From CAZAQB01 sp964487155 (GTDB lineage: Bacteria > Pseudomonadota > Gammaproteobacteria > Nitrococcales > Nitrococcaceae): DNA of 64,000 nt. Location: NCBI GenBank assembly GCA_964487155.1, contig CAZAQB010000002.1, positions 1-64,000 on the forward strand, written 5' to 3'. Each line of letters opens with the position of its first letter. Position 1 is the first letter of the stretch. The notes below the pieces were generated by a model. It had not been told where the DNA came from. It was given only the letters and a program-made list of their open reading frames with translations, and ran no database searches. The translations under genes and the position numbers were made by a program. This document shows positions 34,738 through 43,229 of the stretch, piece after piece.

Positions 34738-36345
34738 ATGACCGCCCTGCGCAGCAAGATCGACCCCCACAGCGCCGAGTTCGCCGCCAATGCGCAGGCC
34801 ATGGGCGAGCTGGTGGCGGACCTGCGCGCCCAGGTGCAGGCGGTCAAGCGGGGCGGCGGTGAGCAGGCCCGGGAGCGCCACCTGGCACGCGGCAAGCTGC
34901 TGCCCCGGGATCGCATCCGGGTGCTGCTGGACACCGGCTCGCCGTTCCTCGAGCTCTCCCAGCTGGCCGCCCACGGCGTCTACGACGACCCGGTGCCGGC
35001 CGCCGGGCTGATCGCCGGCATCGGCCGGGTGGCGGGGCGCGAGTGCATGGTGGTGGCCAACGACGCCACGGTGAAGGGCGGCACCTACTTCCCGCTGACG
35101 GTGAAGAAACACCTGCGGGCCCAGGAGATCGCCCTGGAGAACCACCTGCCCTGCATCTACCTGGTGGACTCCGGCGGCGCCCACCTGCCAAGCCAGGACG
35201 AGGTATTCCCCGACCGCGACCACTTCGGCCGGATCTTCTACAACCAGGCCAGCCTGTCCGCCCGGGACATCCCCCAGATCGCCGTGGTGATGGGTTCCTG
35301 CACCGCCGGCGGCGCCTACGTCCCGGCCATGGCCGACGAGAGCATCATCGTCCGCGAGCAGGGCACCATCTTTCTGGGCGGCCCGCCGCTGGTGAAGGCG
35401 GCCACCGGCGAGGTGGTGACCGCCGAAGAGCTCGGCGGCGCCGACGTCCACGCCCGCACCTCCGGGGTCACCGACCACTACGCGCTCAACGATGCCCACG
35501 CCCTGGGCCTGGTCCGGCGGGTGGTGAGCCACCTGAACCGCTCCAAGCGCACCAGCCTGGAAGTGCTGCCGCCGCGGCCGCCGGCCTACGACCCCCGGGA
35601 GTTGCACGGGGTGGTGCCACCGGATCTCAAGACCCCCTATGACGTCCGGGAGGTCATCACCCGCATCGTGGACGCCAGCGCCTTCGACGAGTTCAAGGCC
35701 CTCTACGGCACCACCCTGGTGTGCGGCTTCGCCCACATCCACGGCTACCCGGTGGGCATCCTGGCCAACAACGGCGTGCTGTTCTCGGAATCGGCCCTGA
35801 AGGGCACCCACTTCGTGGAGTTGTGCAGCCAGCGGGGCATCCCGCTGGTGTTCCTGCAGAACATCACCGGCTTCATGGTGGGCCGCAAGTACGAGGCCGG
35901 CGGCATCGCCAAGGACGGGGCCAAGCTGGTCACCGCCGTGGCCACCACCGCCGTGCCCAAACTGACGGTGATCCTCGGCGGCAGCTTCGGCGCCGGCAAC
36001 TACGGCATGTGCGGCCGCGCCTACTCGCCCCGCTTCCTGTGGATGTGGCCCAATGCCCGCATCTCGGTGATGGGCGGAGAACAGGCGGCCAACGTGCTGG
36101 CCCAGGTGCGCCGCGACGCCGTCGAGCGCCAGGGCGGCAGCTGGAGCGACGAAGACGAGCAGCAGTTCAAGCAGCCCATCCGCGAGCAGTACGACCGCCA
36201 GGGCCACCCCTACTACGCCACCGCGAGGCTCTGGGACGACGGCGTCATCGACCCCGCCGACACCCGCATGGTGCTGGCCCTGGGGCTGTCAGCGGCGCTG
36301 AACGCCCCAACAAAGGAGACCCGCTTCGGCGTCTTCCGGATGTAG
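34738..36345 (+). CDS. liuB: 3-methylcrotonyl-CoA carboxylase beta (carboxyltransferase) subunit
   Basis: A 535-residue subunit that transfers carboxyl from biotin to 3-methylcrotonyl-CoA, giving 3-methylglutaconyl-CoA. YLVDSGGAHLPSQDEVFPD and GSCTAGGAYVPAMADESIIV form the acyl-CoA site, and GSFGAGNYGMCGRAYSPRFL the biotin-side site near residue 418. RKYEAGGIAKDGAKLVTAVA is also characteristic. The carboxyltransferase architecture (N and C lobes) and length match MccB. liuD gives the biotin-bearing partner two genes later. liuC lies between them, and a nested-palindrome element separates each pair, so translation units are spaced widely. Confidence 0.5.
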   Translation: MTALRSKIDPHSAEFAANAQAMGELVADLRAQVQAVKRGGGEQARERHLARGKLLPRDRIRVLLDTGSPFLELSQLAAHGVYDDPVPAAGLIAGIGRVAGRECMVVANDATVKGGTYFPLTVKKHLRAQEIALENHLPCIYLVDSGGAHLPSQDEVFPDRDHFGRIFYNQASLSARDIPQIAVVMGSCTAGGAYVPAMADESIIVREQGTIFLGGPPLVKAATGEVVTAEELGGADVHARTSGVTDHYALNDAHALGLVRRVVSHLNRSKRTSLEVLPPRPPAYDPRELHGVVPPDLKTPYDVREVITRIVDASAFDEFKALYGTTLVCGFAHIHGYPVGILANNGVLFSESALKGTHFVELCSQRGIPLVFLQNITGFMVGRKYEAGGIAKDGAKLVTAVATTAVPKLTVILGGSFGAGNYGMCGRAYSPRFLWMWPNARISVMGGEQAANVLAQVRRDAVERQGGSWSDEDEQQFKQPIREQYDRQGHPYYATARLWDDGVIDPADTRMVLALGLSAALNAPTKETRFGVFRM

Positions 36346-36355
36346 CAAACAGTGT

Positions 36356-36612
36356 TTAGCCCCGAGATGCGTGCGAAATGGACGCAAGGTAAAACGATTC
36401 ATTAGCCGCAGATGAACGCAGATGAACGCAGATGCTTTGATTTTTGGGTGCTCCCTCTTGGGAGCGCGTCGGCGGGCAGGCGCAGGGTGCTTTCGTCAGT
36501 GGCGCTGCACGGGCGACAGGAGAAAACGGCCATCCGCGTTAATCTGCGTTCATCCGCGGCTTGCTCGGCCTCTTCTCATTTTGCGCCCATTTCGCATGCA
36601 TCTCGCGGCTAA
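36356..36612. repeat. nested-palindrome element copy 8 (full, core class gamma, second orientation)
   Basis: It begins 11 bp after the liuB stop and ends 15 bp before the liuC start codon. Outer arms are TTAGCCCCGAGATGCGTGCG and GCATCTCGCGGCTAA, with inner arms TTAGCCGCAGATGAACGCAG and return. The core (about 36433-36530) begins GATGCTTTGATTTTTGGGTG, the reverse complement of the right end of the copy 7 core. Confidence 0.5.
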
Positions 36613-36626
36613 CGACAGGTGCCCGA

Positions 36627-37418
36627 ATGCCTGAACAGCGCCTGAGGATCGAGCACCACGGCGGCATCGCCCGCCTGACCATGAACCGCCCGGAGGTGCA
36701 CAACGCCTTCGACGATGCCCTGATCGCGGAGCTGACCGCGGCGCTGGAGGCTTTGTCCGGCGACCGGTCGGTGCGGGTGGTGGTGCTGGCAGCGGAGGGG
36801 AAGTCGTTCTCGGCGGGGGCGGACCTCAACTGGATGCGCCGCATGGCAGAGTTCTCGCAGGAGGACAACCTGGCCGACGCCCTGGGCCTGGGCCGCCTGA
36901 TGAAGGCCCTGGACAGCCTGCCGCAGCCCACCGTGGCCCGGGTGCAGGGGGCGGCCCTGGGGGGCGGCGTGGGCCTGGTGGCGTGCTGCGACATCGCGCT
37001 CGCCTCCGCGCGGGCGGTGTTCGGCTTCTCGGAGGTGGAGCTCGGCCTGATCCCCGCGGTGATCGCCCCCTACGTCGTGCGGGCCATGGGCGAACGCCAG
37101 GCCCGGCGCTACTTCGTCACTGGCGAGCGCTTCGACGCCCGCCGCGCCCGGGAACTGGGCCTGGTCCACGAGGTGCTGGACGGCGAGGAACTGGATGGCA
37201 CCCTGCAGGAGCTGCTGGACGCCCTGGCCGCCAATGGCCCCGGAGCCATGGTGGAGGCCAAGCGCCTGGCGGGCTTCGTCGCCCGGGCACCCCTCGACCA
37301 GACGATGCTGGAGGAGACCGCCCGGCGCATCGCCGAGCGCCGCGCCAGCGCCGAGGGCCGGGAGGGCGTCAGCGCCTTCCTGGAGAAGCGCCGGCCGACC
37401 TGGGTGAAAAAGGATTAG
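36627..37418 (+). CDS. liuC: methylglutaconyl-CoA hydratase
   Basis: A 263-residue crotonase-fold hydratase that converts 3-methylglutaconyl-CoA to HMG-CoA. GKSFSAGADLNWMRRMAEFS (oxyanion 1, with the LNWMR of this group), GAALGGGVGLVACCDIALAS (oxyanion 2), and EVELGLIPAVIAPYVVRAMG (active-site Glu region; the PAVI-PYV pattern is specific for LiuC). Start ATG 36627 is 7 nt after AGGTG, immediately after the repeat. Its stop TAG at 37416-37418 is provided by the first bases (TTAG) of copy 9, so the repeat lies directly on the coding end. Confidence 0.5.
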   Translation: MPEQRLRIEHHGGIARLTMNRPEVHNAFDDALIAELTAALEALSGDRSVRVVVLAAEGKSFSAGADLNWMRRMAEFSQEDNLADALGLGRLMKALDSLPQPTVARVQGAALGGGVGLVACCDIALASARAVFGFSEVELGLIPAVIAPYVVRAMGERQARRYFVTGERFDARRARELGLVHEVLDGEELDGTLQELLDALAANGPGAMVEAKRLAGFVARAPLDQTMLEETARRIAERRASAEGREGVSAFLEKRRPTWVKKD

Positions 37419-37659
37419 CCGCGAGATGCACGCGAAATGGACACAAGATAAGAGAATACATTGGCCGCAGATGAACGCGGATGAACGCAAATGTTGGTCC
37501 TTTCGGGTGGCCCGCTCGGGGTCGCGTCGGGGATCCGGCGCAACGGATTTTCACCCGAGGCGTTGCATCAGCGGGGAAAACAGACACCTGTCCGCGTTCA
37601 TCTGCGTGCATCTGCGGCTCGCTTTATCTCTTTCTATTTTATGTCTATTTCGCGGCTAA
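37415..37659. repeat. nested-palindrome element copy 9 (outer and inner arms, core class gamma)
   Basis: Its first bases TTAG overlap the liuC stop. Outer arms GCCGCGAGATGCACGCGAAA and ATTTCGCGGCTAA; inner arms GGCCGCAGATGAACGCGGAT and return. The core (about 37490-37590) has the orientation of copy 8. It ends 28 bp before the liuD start. Confidence 0.5.
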
Positions 37660-37686
37660 AACACAAATCCCGGGACCTCACCGCCC

Positions 37687-39687
37687 ATGTTCGACAAGAT
37701 CCTGATCGCCAATCGCGGGGAGATCGCCTGCCGCGTGGCCCGCACCTGCCGGCGGCTCGGCGTGCGCACGGTGGCGGTGTACTCCGACGCCGACGCCGGG
37801 GCGCTGCACGTGGCGGCCTGCGACGAGGCCTGGCGCCTGGGGCCCGCCCCGGCCCGGGACAGCTACCTGCGGGGCGAGGCCATCCTGGAGGTGGCCCGGC
37901 GCAGCGGCGCCCAGGCCATCCATCCGGGCTACGGGTTTCTCTCGGAGAACGCCGGCTTCGCCCGGGCCTGCGAGGCGGCGGACGTGGTGTTCATCGGCCC
38001 GCCGCCGGCGGCCATCGAGGCCATGGGCTCCAAGAGCGCGGCCAAGGCGCTGATGACGGAGGCCGGCGTGCCGGTGGTGCCCGGCTACCACGGCGAGGAG
38101 CAGGCCGCGGAATACCTGGCCCAGACGGCCGCCGAGATCGGCTACCCGGTGCTCATCAAGGCCTCCGCGGGCGGCGGCGGCAAGGGCATGCGCCGGGTAG
38201 ACCGCCCCGGGGACTTCGCCGAGGCCCTGGCGGCGGCCCGGCGGGAGGCGGACGCCGCCTTCGGCGACCAGCAGATGCTGATCGAGAAGTACCTGCTGAC
38301 CCCCCGCCACATCGAGGTGCAGGTGTTCGCCGATGCCCACGGCGGCGCCGTGCATCTGTTCGAGCGGGACTGCTCGGTGCAGCGCCGCCACCAGAAGATC
38401 ATCGAAGAGGCCCCGGCTCCCGGCGTCGAGGCGCAACGGCGAGCCGCCATGGGTGGCGCCGCCGTGCGCGCCGCCCGCGCCATCGGCTACCGGGGCGCCG
38501 GCACCGTGGAGTTCATCGCCGATGCCGACGGCAGCTTCTACTTCATGGAGATGAACACCCGGCTGCAGGTGGAGCACCCGGTCACCGAAATGATCACCGG
38601 CCAGGACCTGGTGGAGTGGCAGCTGCGAGTGGCCGCAGGCCAGGCCCTGCCGGCATCCCAGTCGGACCTGCAACTGCACGGCCACGCCTTCGAGGCGCGG
38701 ATCTATGCCGAGGATCCGGACGCCGGCTTCCTGCCGGCCACCGGCCGCATCAACCACCTGCGCCTGCCCGAGGAAAGCCCCCACGTGCGCATCGACACCG
38801 GCGTGCGCCAGGGGGACGAGGTGAGCGTCCACTACGACCCCATGATCGCCAAGCTGGTGGTCTGGGACGACAGCCGCGCCGCCGCCCTGCGGCGGCTGCG
38901 CCGGGCCCTGGCCGACTTCCAGGTGGTGGGTCCGGCCACCAATGTGTCGTTCCTGGCGGGCGTGGCGGCCCACCCGGCGTTCCAGTCCGGGGGCGTGGAC
39001 ACCGGCTTCATCGACAGCCACCGTGCCAGCCTGTTCCCCGAGCCGGCGCCTGCCTCCGACCGGGTGCTGGCGCTGGCCTGCCTGTCGGAGTTCCTGCGCA
39101 TCGACGCCCGGGCCGCGGCCCGGGCCGCGGCCTCCGACGACCCCCACTCGCCCTGGCACGCCACCAGCGGCTGGGTGCTGAACGACGACAACCACCACAC
39201 CCTGCACTTCCGGGATGGCGACCGCGACGTGGCCGTGCTGGCCCACTACCGCTCCGGAGCCTACCTGCTGGAGCTGCCCGAGGCGGAGGTCCAGGCACGC
39301 GGCGAACTGGACCCCCAGGGAGACCTGCGGGCCGACCTCGACGGCGTGCGGCTCACCGCCACCGTGGTCCGCCAGGGCGCCGAGCTGATGGTGCTCACCG
39401 ACGGCCATGGCCACCGCCTGCTGCTCCACGACCCGCTTACCGTCGGCATGGAGGACGAGGTCCGGGAAGGCAGCCTCAAGGCGCCCATGCCCGGCACGGT
39501 GGTGAGCATCTCCACCGCCGAGGGCGACCGGGTCACCGAGGGCCAGCCGCTGCTGGTGCTGGAGGCCATGAAGATGGAATACACCGTCAAGGCCACCACC
39601 GACGGCGTGGTGGAGTCGCTGAACGTCCGCCAGGGCGAGCAGGTCTCCGAAGGCGTGGAGCTGCTGGCCATCAAGGCGGATGAGTGA
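37687..39687 (+). CDS. liuD: 3-methylcrotonyl-CoA carboxylase alpha (biotin carboxylase/carrier) subunit
   Basis: A 666-residue subunit. Residues 1-450 form biotin carboxylase: KILIANRGEIACRVARTCRR, the ATP-grasp Gly-rich KASAGGGGKGMRRVD near 156-170, RDCSVQRRHQKIIEEAP, and EMNTRLQVEHPVTEMITGQD. The C-terminal domain carries biotin on the Lys of VLEAMKMEY near residue 624, and the linker is the BT domain contacting LiuB. Length is normal. It converts bicarbonate and ATP to carboxybiotin for the LiuB reaction. It starts at ATG 37687 after ACCTCACCGCCC; the Shine-Dalgarno is poor. Copy 9 is upstream, and a longer element with a duplicated inner unit is downstream. Confidence 0.5.
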   Translation: MFDKILIANRGEIACRVARTCRRLGVRTVAVYSDADAGALHVAACDEAWRLGPAPARDSYLRGEAILEVARRSGAQAIHPGYGFLSENAGFARACEAADVVFIGPPPAAIEAMGSKSAAKALMTEAGVPVVPGYHGEEQAAEYLAQTAAEIGYPVLIKASAGGGGKGMRRVDRPGDFAEALAAARREADAAFGDQQMLIEKYLLTPRHIEVQVFADAHGGAVHLFERDCSVQRRHQKIIEEAPAPGVEAQRRAAMGGAAVRAARAIGYRGAGTVEFIADADGSFYFMEMNTRLQVEHPVTEMITGQDLVEWQLRVAAGQALPASQSDLQLHGHAFEARIYAEDPDAGFLPATGRINHLRLPEESPHVRIDTGVRQGDEVSVHYDPMIAKLVVWDDSRAAALRRLRRALADFQVVGPATNVSFLAGVAAHPAFQSGGVDTGFIDSHRASLFPEPAPASDRVLALACLSEFLRIDARAAARAAASDDPHSPWHATSGWVLNDDNHHTLHFRDGDRDVAVLAHYRSGAYLLELPEAEVQARGELDPQGDLRADLDGVRLTATVVRQGAELMVLTDGHGHRLLLHDPLTVGMEDEVREGSLKAPMPGTVVSISTAEGDRVTEGQPLLVLEAMKMEYTVKATTDGVVESLNVRQGEQVSEGVELLAIKADE

Positions 39688-39693
39688 GGGATT

Positions 39694-40122
39694 TTAGCCG
39701 CGAGATGCACGCGAAATGGACGCAAGATAAGAGAATGCATTAGCCGCAGATGAACGCGGATGGACGCAGATAATAGGGCTGTTGCGGGCCTGATGTCAGG
39801 CTTGTGCCCGTGGGCCTGAGGCACGGGGCTTGCGGCCGCCGCCGATACACGGAAACACCAGTCCTTCACGAAAATCTGCGTTCATCTGCGTTCATCTGCG
39901 GCTAACTTGCTCTCCCATGTTGAGCCGCAGATGAACGCGGATGGACGCAGATCAGAGAGCTGTTGCGGACCCCGGGTCAGGCTTGTGCCCGTAGGCCGGA
40001 GGCATGGGGCTTGCGCCCGCCGCCGATACACGGAAACACCAGTCCTTCACGAAAATCTGCGTTCATCTGCGTTCATCTGCGGCTAGGTTTCTCTCACATT
40101 TGGCGTGCATTTCGCGGCTAAC
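39694..40122. repeat. nested-palindrome element copy 10, with tandem duplicated inner unit (core class alpha)
   Basis: The largest copy. The outer arms (start TTAGCCGCGAGATGCACGCG, end TGCATTTCGCGGCTAA) enclose two consecutive inner units (about 39739-39905 and 39921-40086), which share arms and core with only a few differences. The core holds CAGGCTTGTGCCCGTGGGCC-like and CGGGGCTTGCGGC-like sequence, seen also in copies 11-13. It ends 18 bp before the liuE start. Confidence 0.5.
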
Positions 40123-40139
40123 CCAGCGAGCGCTCGATT

Positions 40140-41072
40140 ATGCCATTGCCCAAGCATGTAAAGATCGTCGAAGTCGGCCCCCGCGACGGGCTGCAGAACG
40201 AGCCCACGCCGGTGCTGGCCGGCGTCAAGGTGGAGCTGATCCGGCGGCTGGCGGCGGCCGGGCTGCCGGTGGTGGAGGCCGGGGCCTTCGTCTCCCCCCG
40301 CTGGGTGCCCCAGATGGCGGACAGCGCCGAGGTGCTGGCCGCCCTGCCTCGGGTTGAGGGCGTCTCGCACCCGGTGCTGGTGCCCAACATGAAGGGCCTG
40401 GAGGCGGCCCTGGCCGCCGGGGCGGAGGAAATCGCGGTGTTCGCCGCCGCTTCCGAGTCCTTCTCCCAACGAAACATCAACTGCAGCATCGCCGAGAGCC
40501 TGCAGCGCTTCGCCCCGGTGGTGGACACCGCCCTGGCGCGGGGGCTGCGCGTGCGGGGCTATGTCTCCTGCGTGCTGGGCTGCCCCTACGAGGGCGCCAT
40601 TGCCGCACGGGCGGTGGCGGACGTGGCGGCGCGGCTGGCGGCCATGGGCTGCTACGAGATCTCCTTGGGGGACACCATCGGCACCGGCAACCCGCTGGCG
40701 GCCCGGCGGCTGGTGGAGACGGTGGCCGGGCGGGTGCCGGTGGAACGGCTGGCGGCCCATTTCCACGACACCTACGGCCAGGCCCTGGTGAACCTGTTCG
40801 CGGTGCTGGAAATGGGCGTAGCCACCGTGGACGCCTCCGTGGCCGGGCTCGGCGGCTGCCCCTACGCCCCCGGCGCCGCCGGCAACGTGGCCACCGAGGA
40901 CGTGCTCTACCTGCTGGACGGCATGAGAATTGAAACCGGAGTGAACATCAATGCCGTGGCCGCCACCGGCCGCTGGATTTGCGCCGAGCTGGGCCGCGAG
41001 CCGGCTTCCCGGGTCGCCCAGGCGCTGGCGGCGCAATGCGATAGCACGATTCAACCGCGAGATGCGCGCTAA
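40140..41072 (+). CDS. liuE: hydroxymethylglutaryl-CoA lyase
   Basis: A 310-residue divalent-metal enzyme that splits HMG-CoA into acetoacetate and acetyl-CoA, the last dedicated leucine step. VKIVEVGPRDGLQNE near residues 7-21 provides the metal-binding Asp and catalytic Arg region. ASVAGLGGCPYAPGAAGNVA (with the catalytic Cys) and TEDVLYLLDG form the signature. The final codons (IQPRDAR and stop) lie in the left arm of copy 11: the family normally ends a few residues earlier, so the C-terminus was probably extended or replaced by the element. ATG 40140 is used; no strong Shine-Dalgarno is present next to the repeat. Confidence 0.5.
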   Translation: MPLPKHVKIVEVGPRDGLQNEPTPVLAGVKVELIRRLAAAGLPVVEAGAFVSPRWVPQMADSAEVLAALPRVEGVSHPVLVPNMKGLEAALAAGAEEIAVFAAASESFSQRNINCSIAESLQRFAPVVDTALARGLRVRGYVSCVLGCPYEGAIAARAVADVAARLAAMGCYEISLGDTIGTGNPLAARRLVETVAGRVPVERLAAHFHDTYGQALVNLFAVLEMGVATVDASVAGLGGCPYAPGAAGNVATEDVLYLLDGMRIETGVNINAVAATGRWICAELGREPASRVAQALAAQCDSTIQPRDAR

Positions 41073-41298
41073 ATGGACGCAGGATTAAGAGGATTCATTA
41101 GCCGCAGATGAACGCGGATGGACGCAGATGACAGGGCTGTTGCGGGCCTGGTGTGAGGCTTGTGCCCGTAAGCCGGAGGTACGGGGCTTGCGGCCGGCGC
41201 CGACACACGGCAGGACCGGTCCTTCACGAAAATCTGCGTTCATCTGCGTTCATCTGCGGCTAGATTTCTCTCCCATTCAGCGACCATCTCGCGGCTGA
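41052..41298. repeat. nested-palindrome element copy 11 (full, core class alpha), overlapping the liuE end
   Basis: The left outer arm, AACCGCGAGATGCGCGCTAAA, overlaps the last codons of liuE and gives its stop (TAA). The right outer arm ends at TCTCGCGGCTGA. The inner arms begin at 41098 (TTAGCCGCAGATGAACGCGG). The core is close to copies 10, 12 and 13 in the same orientation. Confidence 0.5.
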
Positions 41299-41326
41299 AC
41301 ACTGATTCTCACCGGAGGGTCCCGAC

Positions 41327-42961
41327 GTGACCGAACGCGAGAGCATGGAATACGACGTGGTGATCGTCGGCGGCGGGCCGTCGGGGCTTGCCAGCGCCAT
41401 CCGCCTGATGCAGCTTGCCGGCGAGGCCCAGCGGGAGCTCTCCGTCTGTGTGCTGGAGAAGGGCTCGGAGATCGGCGCCCATATCCTCTCCGGCGCAGTG
41501 CTGGACCCCCGCGCGCTGGAGGAGCTGATCCCCGACTGGCAGGAAAAGGGGGCACCCCTGAACCAGCCGGCGACCGAGGATCGCTTCCTGCACCTCACTC
41601 AGACGGCTGCCCGGGCACTGCCCACGCCCCCGCAGATGCGCAACCGGGGCAACTACATCATCAGCCTGGGCAACCTGTGCCGCTGGCTGGCGGAGCAGGC
41701 CGAGGCCCTGGGGGTGGAGATCTACCCCGGCTTCGCCGCCGCCGAGGTGCTCTACGATGAGGACGGCGCGGTGCGCGGTGTCGCCACCGGCGACATGGGG
41801 CTCAACCGCGACGGCACCCCGGGCCCCAACCACGAGCCGGGCGTCGAGCTGCATGCCCGGCAGACGGTGTTTGCCGAGGGCTGCCGGGGGTCGCTCACCA
41901 AGACCCTGTTCCAGCGCTTCGACCTGCGCCGGGATGCCGACCCGCAGACCTACGGCCTGGGCATCAAGGAACTCTGGGAAGTCGCTCCCGAGCAGCACCG
42001 GCCCGGCCTGGTGATCCACACCGTGGGCTGGCCCATGGATCCCAGGACCTACGGCGGCAGCTTCATCTACCACCTGGAGGACAACCAGGTGGCGGTGGGC
42101 TTCGTGGTGGGGCTGGACTACACCAATCCGTACCTCTCACCCTTCCAGGAGCTGCAGCGCTTCAAGACCCACCCGGCCATCCGCGCCACCTTCGAGGGCG
42201 GCCGGCGAGTCAGCTACGGCGCCCGGGCCCTGTCCGAGGGGGGCTACCAGTCCATCCCCCGGCTGAGCTTCCCCGGCGGGGTGCTGGTCGGAGACACGGC
42301 GGGCTTTCTCAACGTGCCGAAGATCAAGGGCACCCACACCGCCATGAAGAGCGGCATGACCGCCGCCCAGGCGGTATTCACCCTGCTGGGCGAGGCGGAC
42401 GCCGGCAACGAGGCGCGGGCCTATCCCGAGGCGCTGCGCGGCACCTGGCTATGGGACGAGCTCTACCGGGTGCGCAACATCCGCCCCGCCTTCCGCTGGG
42501 GGCTGTGGCCGGCCATGGCCTGGTCCGCCGTGGACACCTGGCTGTTCCGGGGCAGGGCACCCTGGACCCTGCACCACCACGCCGACCACGAGTGCCTGAC
42601 GCCGAAGGACCAGGCCCGGCCCATCGACTACCCAAAACCCGACGGCAGGCTCGCCTTCGACCGGCTGTCCTCGGTGTACCTGTCCAACACCAACCACGAG
42701 GAGAACCAGCCCTGCCACCTGCGGCTGCGGGACGAGTCCGTGCCCATCCAGGTCAACCTGGCCCGCTATGACGCCCCGGAGCAGCACTACTGCCCGGCCG
42801 CGGTCTACGAGATCGTCAACGGGGAGGACGGCGAGCCGCGGCTGCGGATCAATGCCCAGAACTGCGTGCACTGCAAGACCTGCGACATCAAGGATCCCAC
42901 CCAGAACATCGACTGGGTCGTGCCCGAGGGCGGCGGCGGACCGAACTATCCGAACATGTGA
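41327..42961 (+). CDS. electron transfer flavoprotein:ubiquinone oxidoreductase
   Basis: A 544-residue membrane-associated flavo-iron-sulfur enzyme that takes electrons from EtfAB to the quinone pool. YDVVIVGGGPSGLASAIRLM near residues 9-28 is the FAD dinucleotide motif. QNCVHCKTCDIKDPTQNI near 508-525 carries the 4Fe-4S ligands; a fourth Cys is in QPCHLR-like sequence upstream. KGTHTAMKSGMTAAQAVF is the FAD-binding second part. Length fits. I take GTG 41327 because GGAGG lies eight bases upstream; ATG 41345 is the alternative. It completes the electron path for the two acyl-CoA dehydrogenases in this window. Confidence 0.5.
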   Translation: MTERESMEYDVVIVGGGPSGLASAIRLMQLAGEAQRELSVCVLEKGSEIGAHILSGAVLDPRALEELIPDWQEKGAPLNQPATEDRFLHLTQTAARALPTPPQMRNRGNYIISLGNLCRWLAEQAEALGVEIYPGFAAAEVLYDEDGAVRGVATGDMGLNRDGTPGPNHEPGVELHARQTVFAEGCRGSLTKTLFQRFDLRRDADPQTYGLGIKELWEVAPEQHRPGLVIHTVGWPMDPRTYGGSFIYHLEDNQVAVGFVVGLDYTNPYLSPFQELQRFKTHPAIRATFEGGRRVSYGARALSEGGYQSIPRLSFPGGVLVGDTAGFLNVPKIKGTHTAMKSGMTAAQAVFTLLGEADAGNEARAYPEALRGTWLWDELYRVRNIRPAFRWGLWPAMAWSAVDTWLFRGRAPWTLHHHADHECLTPKDQARPIDYPKPDGRLAFDRLSSVYLSNTNHEENQPCHLRLRDESVPIQVNLARYDAPEQHYCPAAVYEIVNGEDGEPRLRINAQNCVHCKTCDIKDPTQNIDWVVPEGGGGPNYPNM

Positions 42962-42972
42962 TGTCGGGAGAG

Positions 42973-43220
42973 TTCAGCCGCGAGATGCACGCAAAATGGA
43001 CGCAATATGGAAGAGCGCAATTTAGCCGCAGATGAACGCGGATGGACGCAGATGATAGGGCTGTTGCGAGCCTGGTGTGAGGCTTGTGCCCGTGGGCCGG
43101 AGGCACGGGGCTTGCGGCCGCCGCCGACACACGGCAGAACCAGCCTTCACGAAAATCTGCGTTGATCTGCGTTCATCTGCGGCTAGGTTTCTCTCTTATT
43201 TAGCGTCCATTTCGCGGCTC
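42973..43220. repeat. nested-palindrome element copy 12 (full, core class alpha)
   Basis: It separates the ends of the convergent ETF-QO and GlcG-like genes. Outer arms start TTCAGCCGCGAGATGCACGC and end TTTCGCGGCTC; inner arms begin near 43022 (TTAGCCGCAGATGAACGCGG). The core has the same orientation as copies 10, 11 and 13. Confidence 0.5.
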
Positions 43221-43229
43221 AATCCCTCT

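Noticed and set aside
34723..36207. Minus-strand frame opposite liuB, and similar shadows opposite the thiolase and liuD
   Set aside because: The sense genes have catalytic motifs; the antisense products do not.
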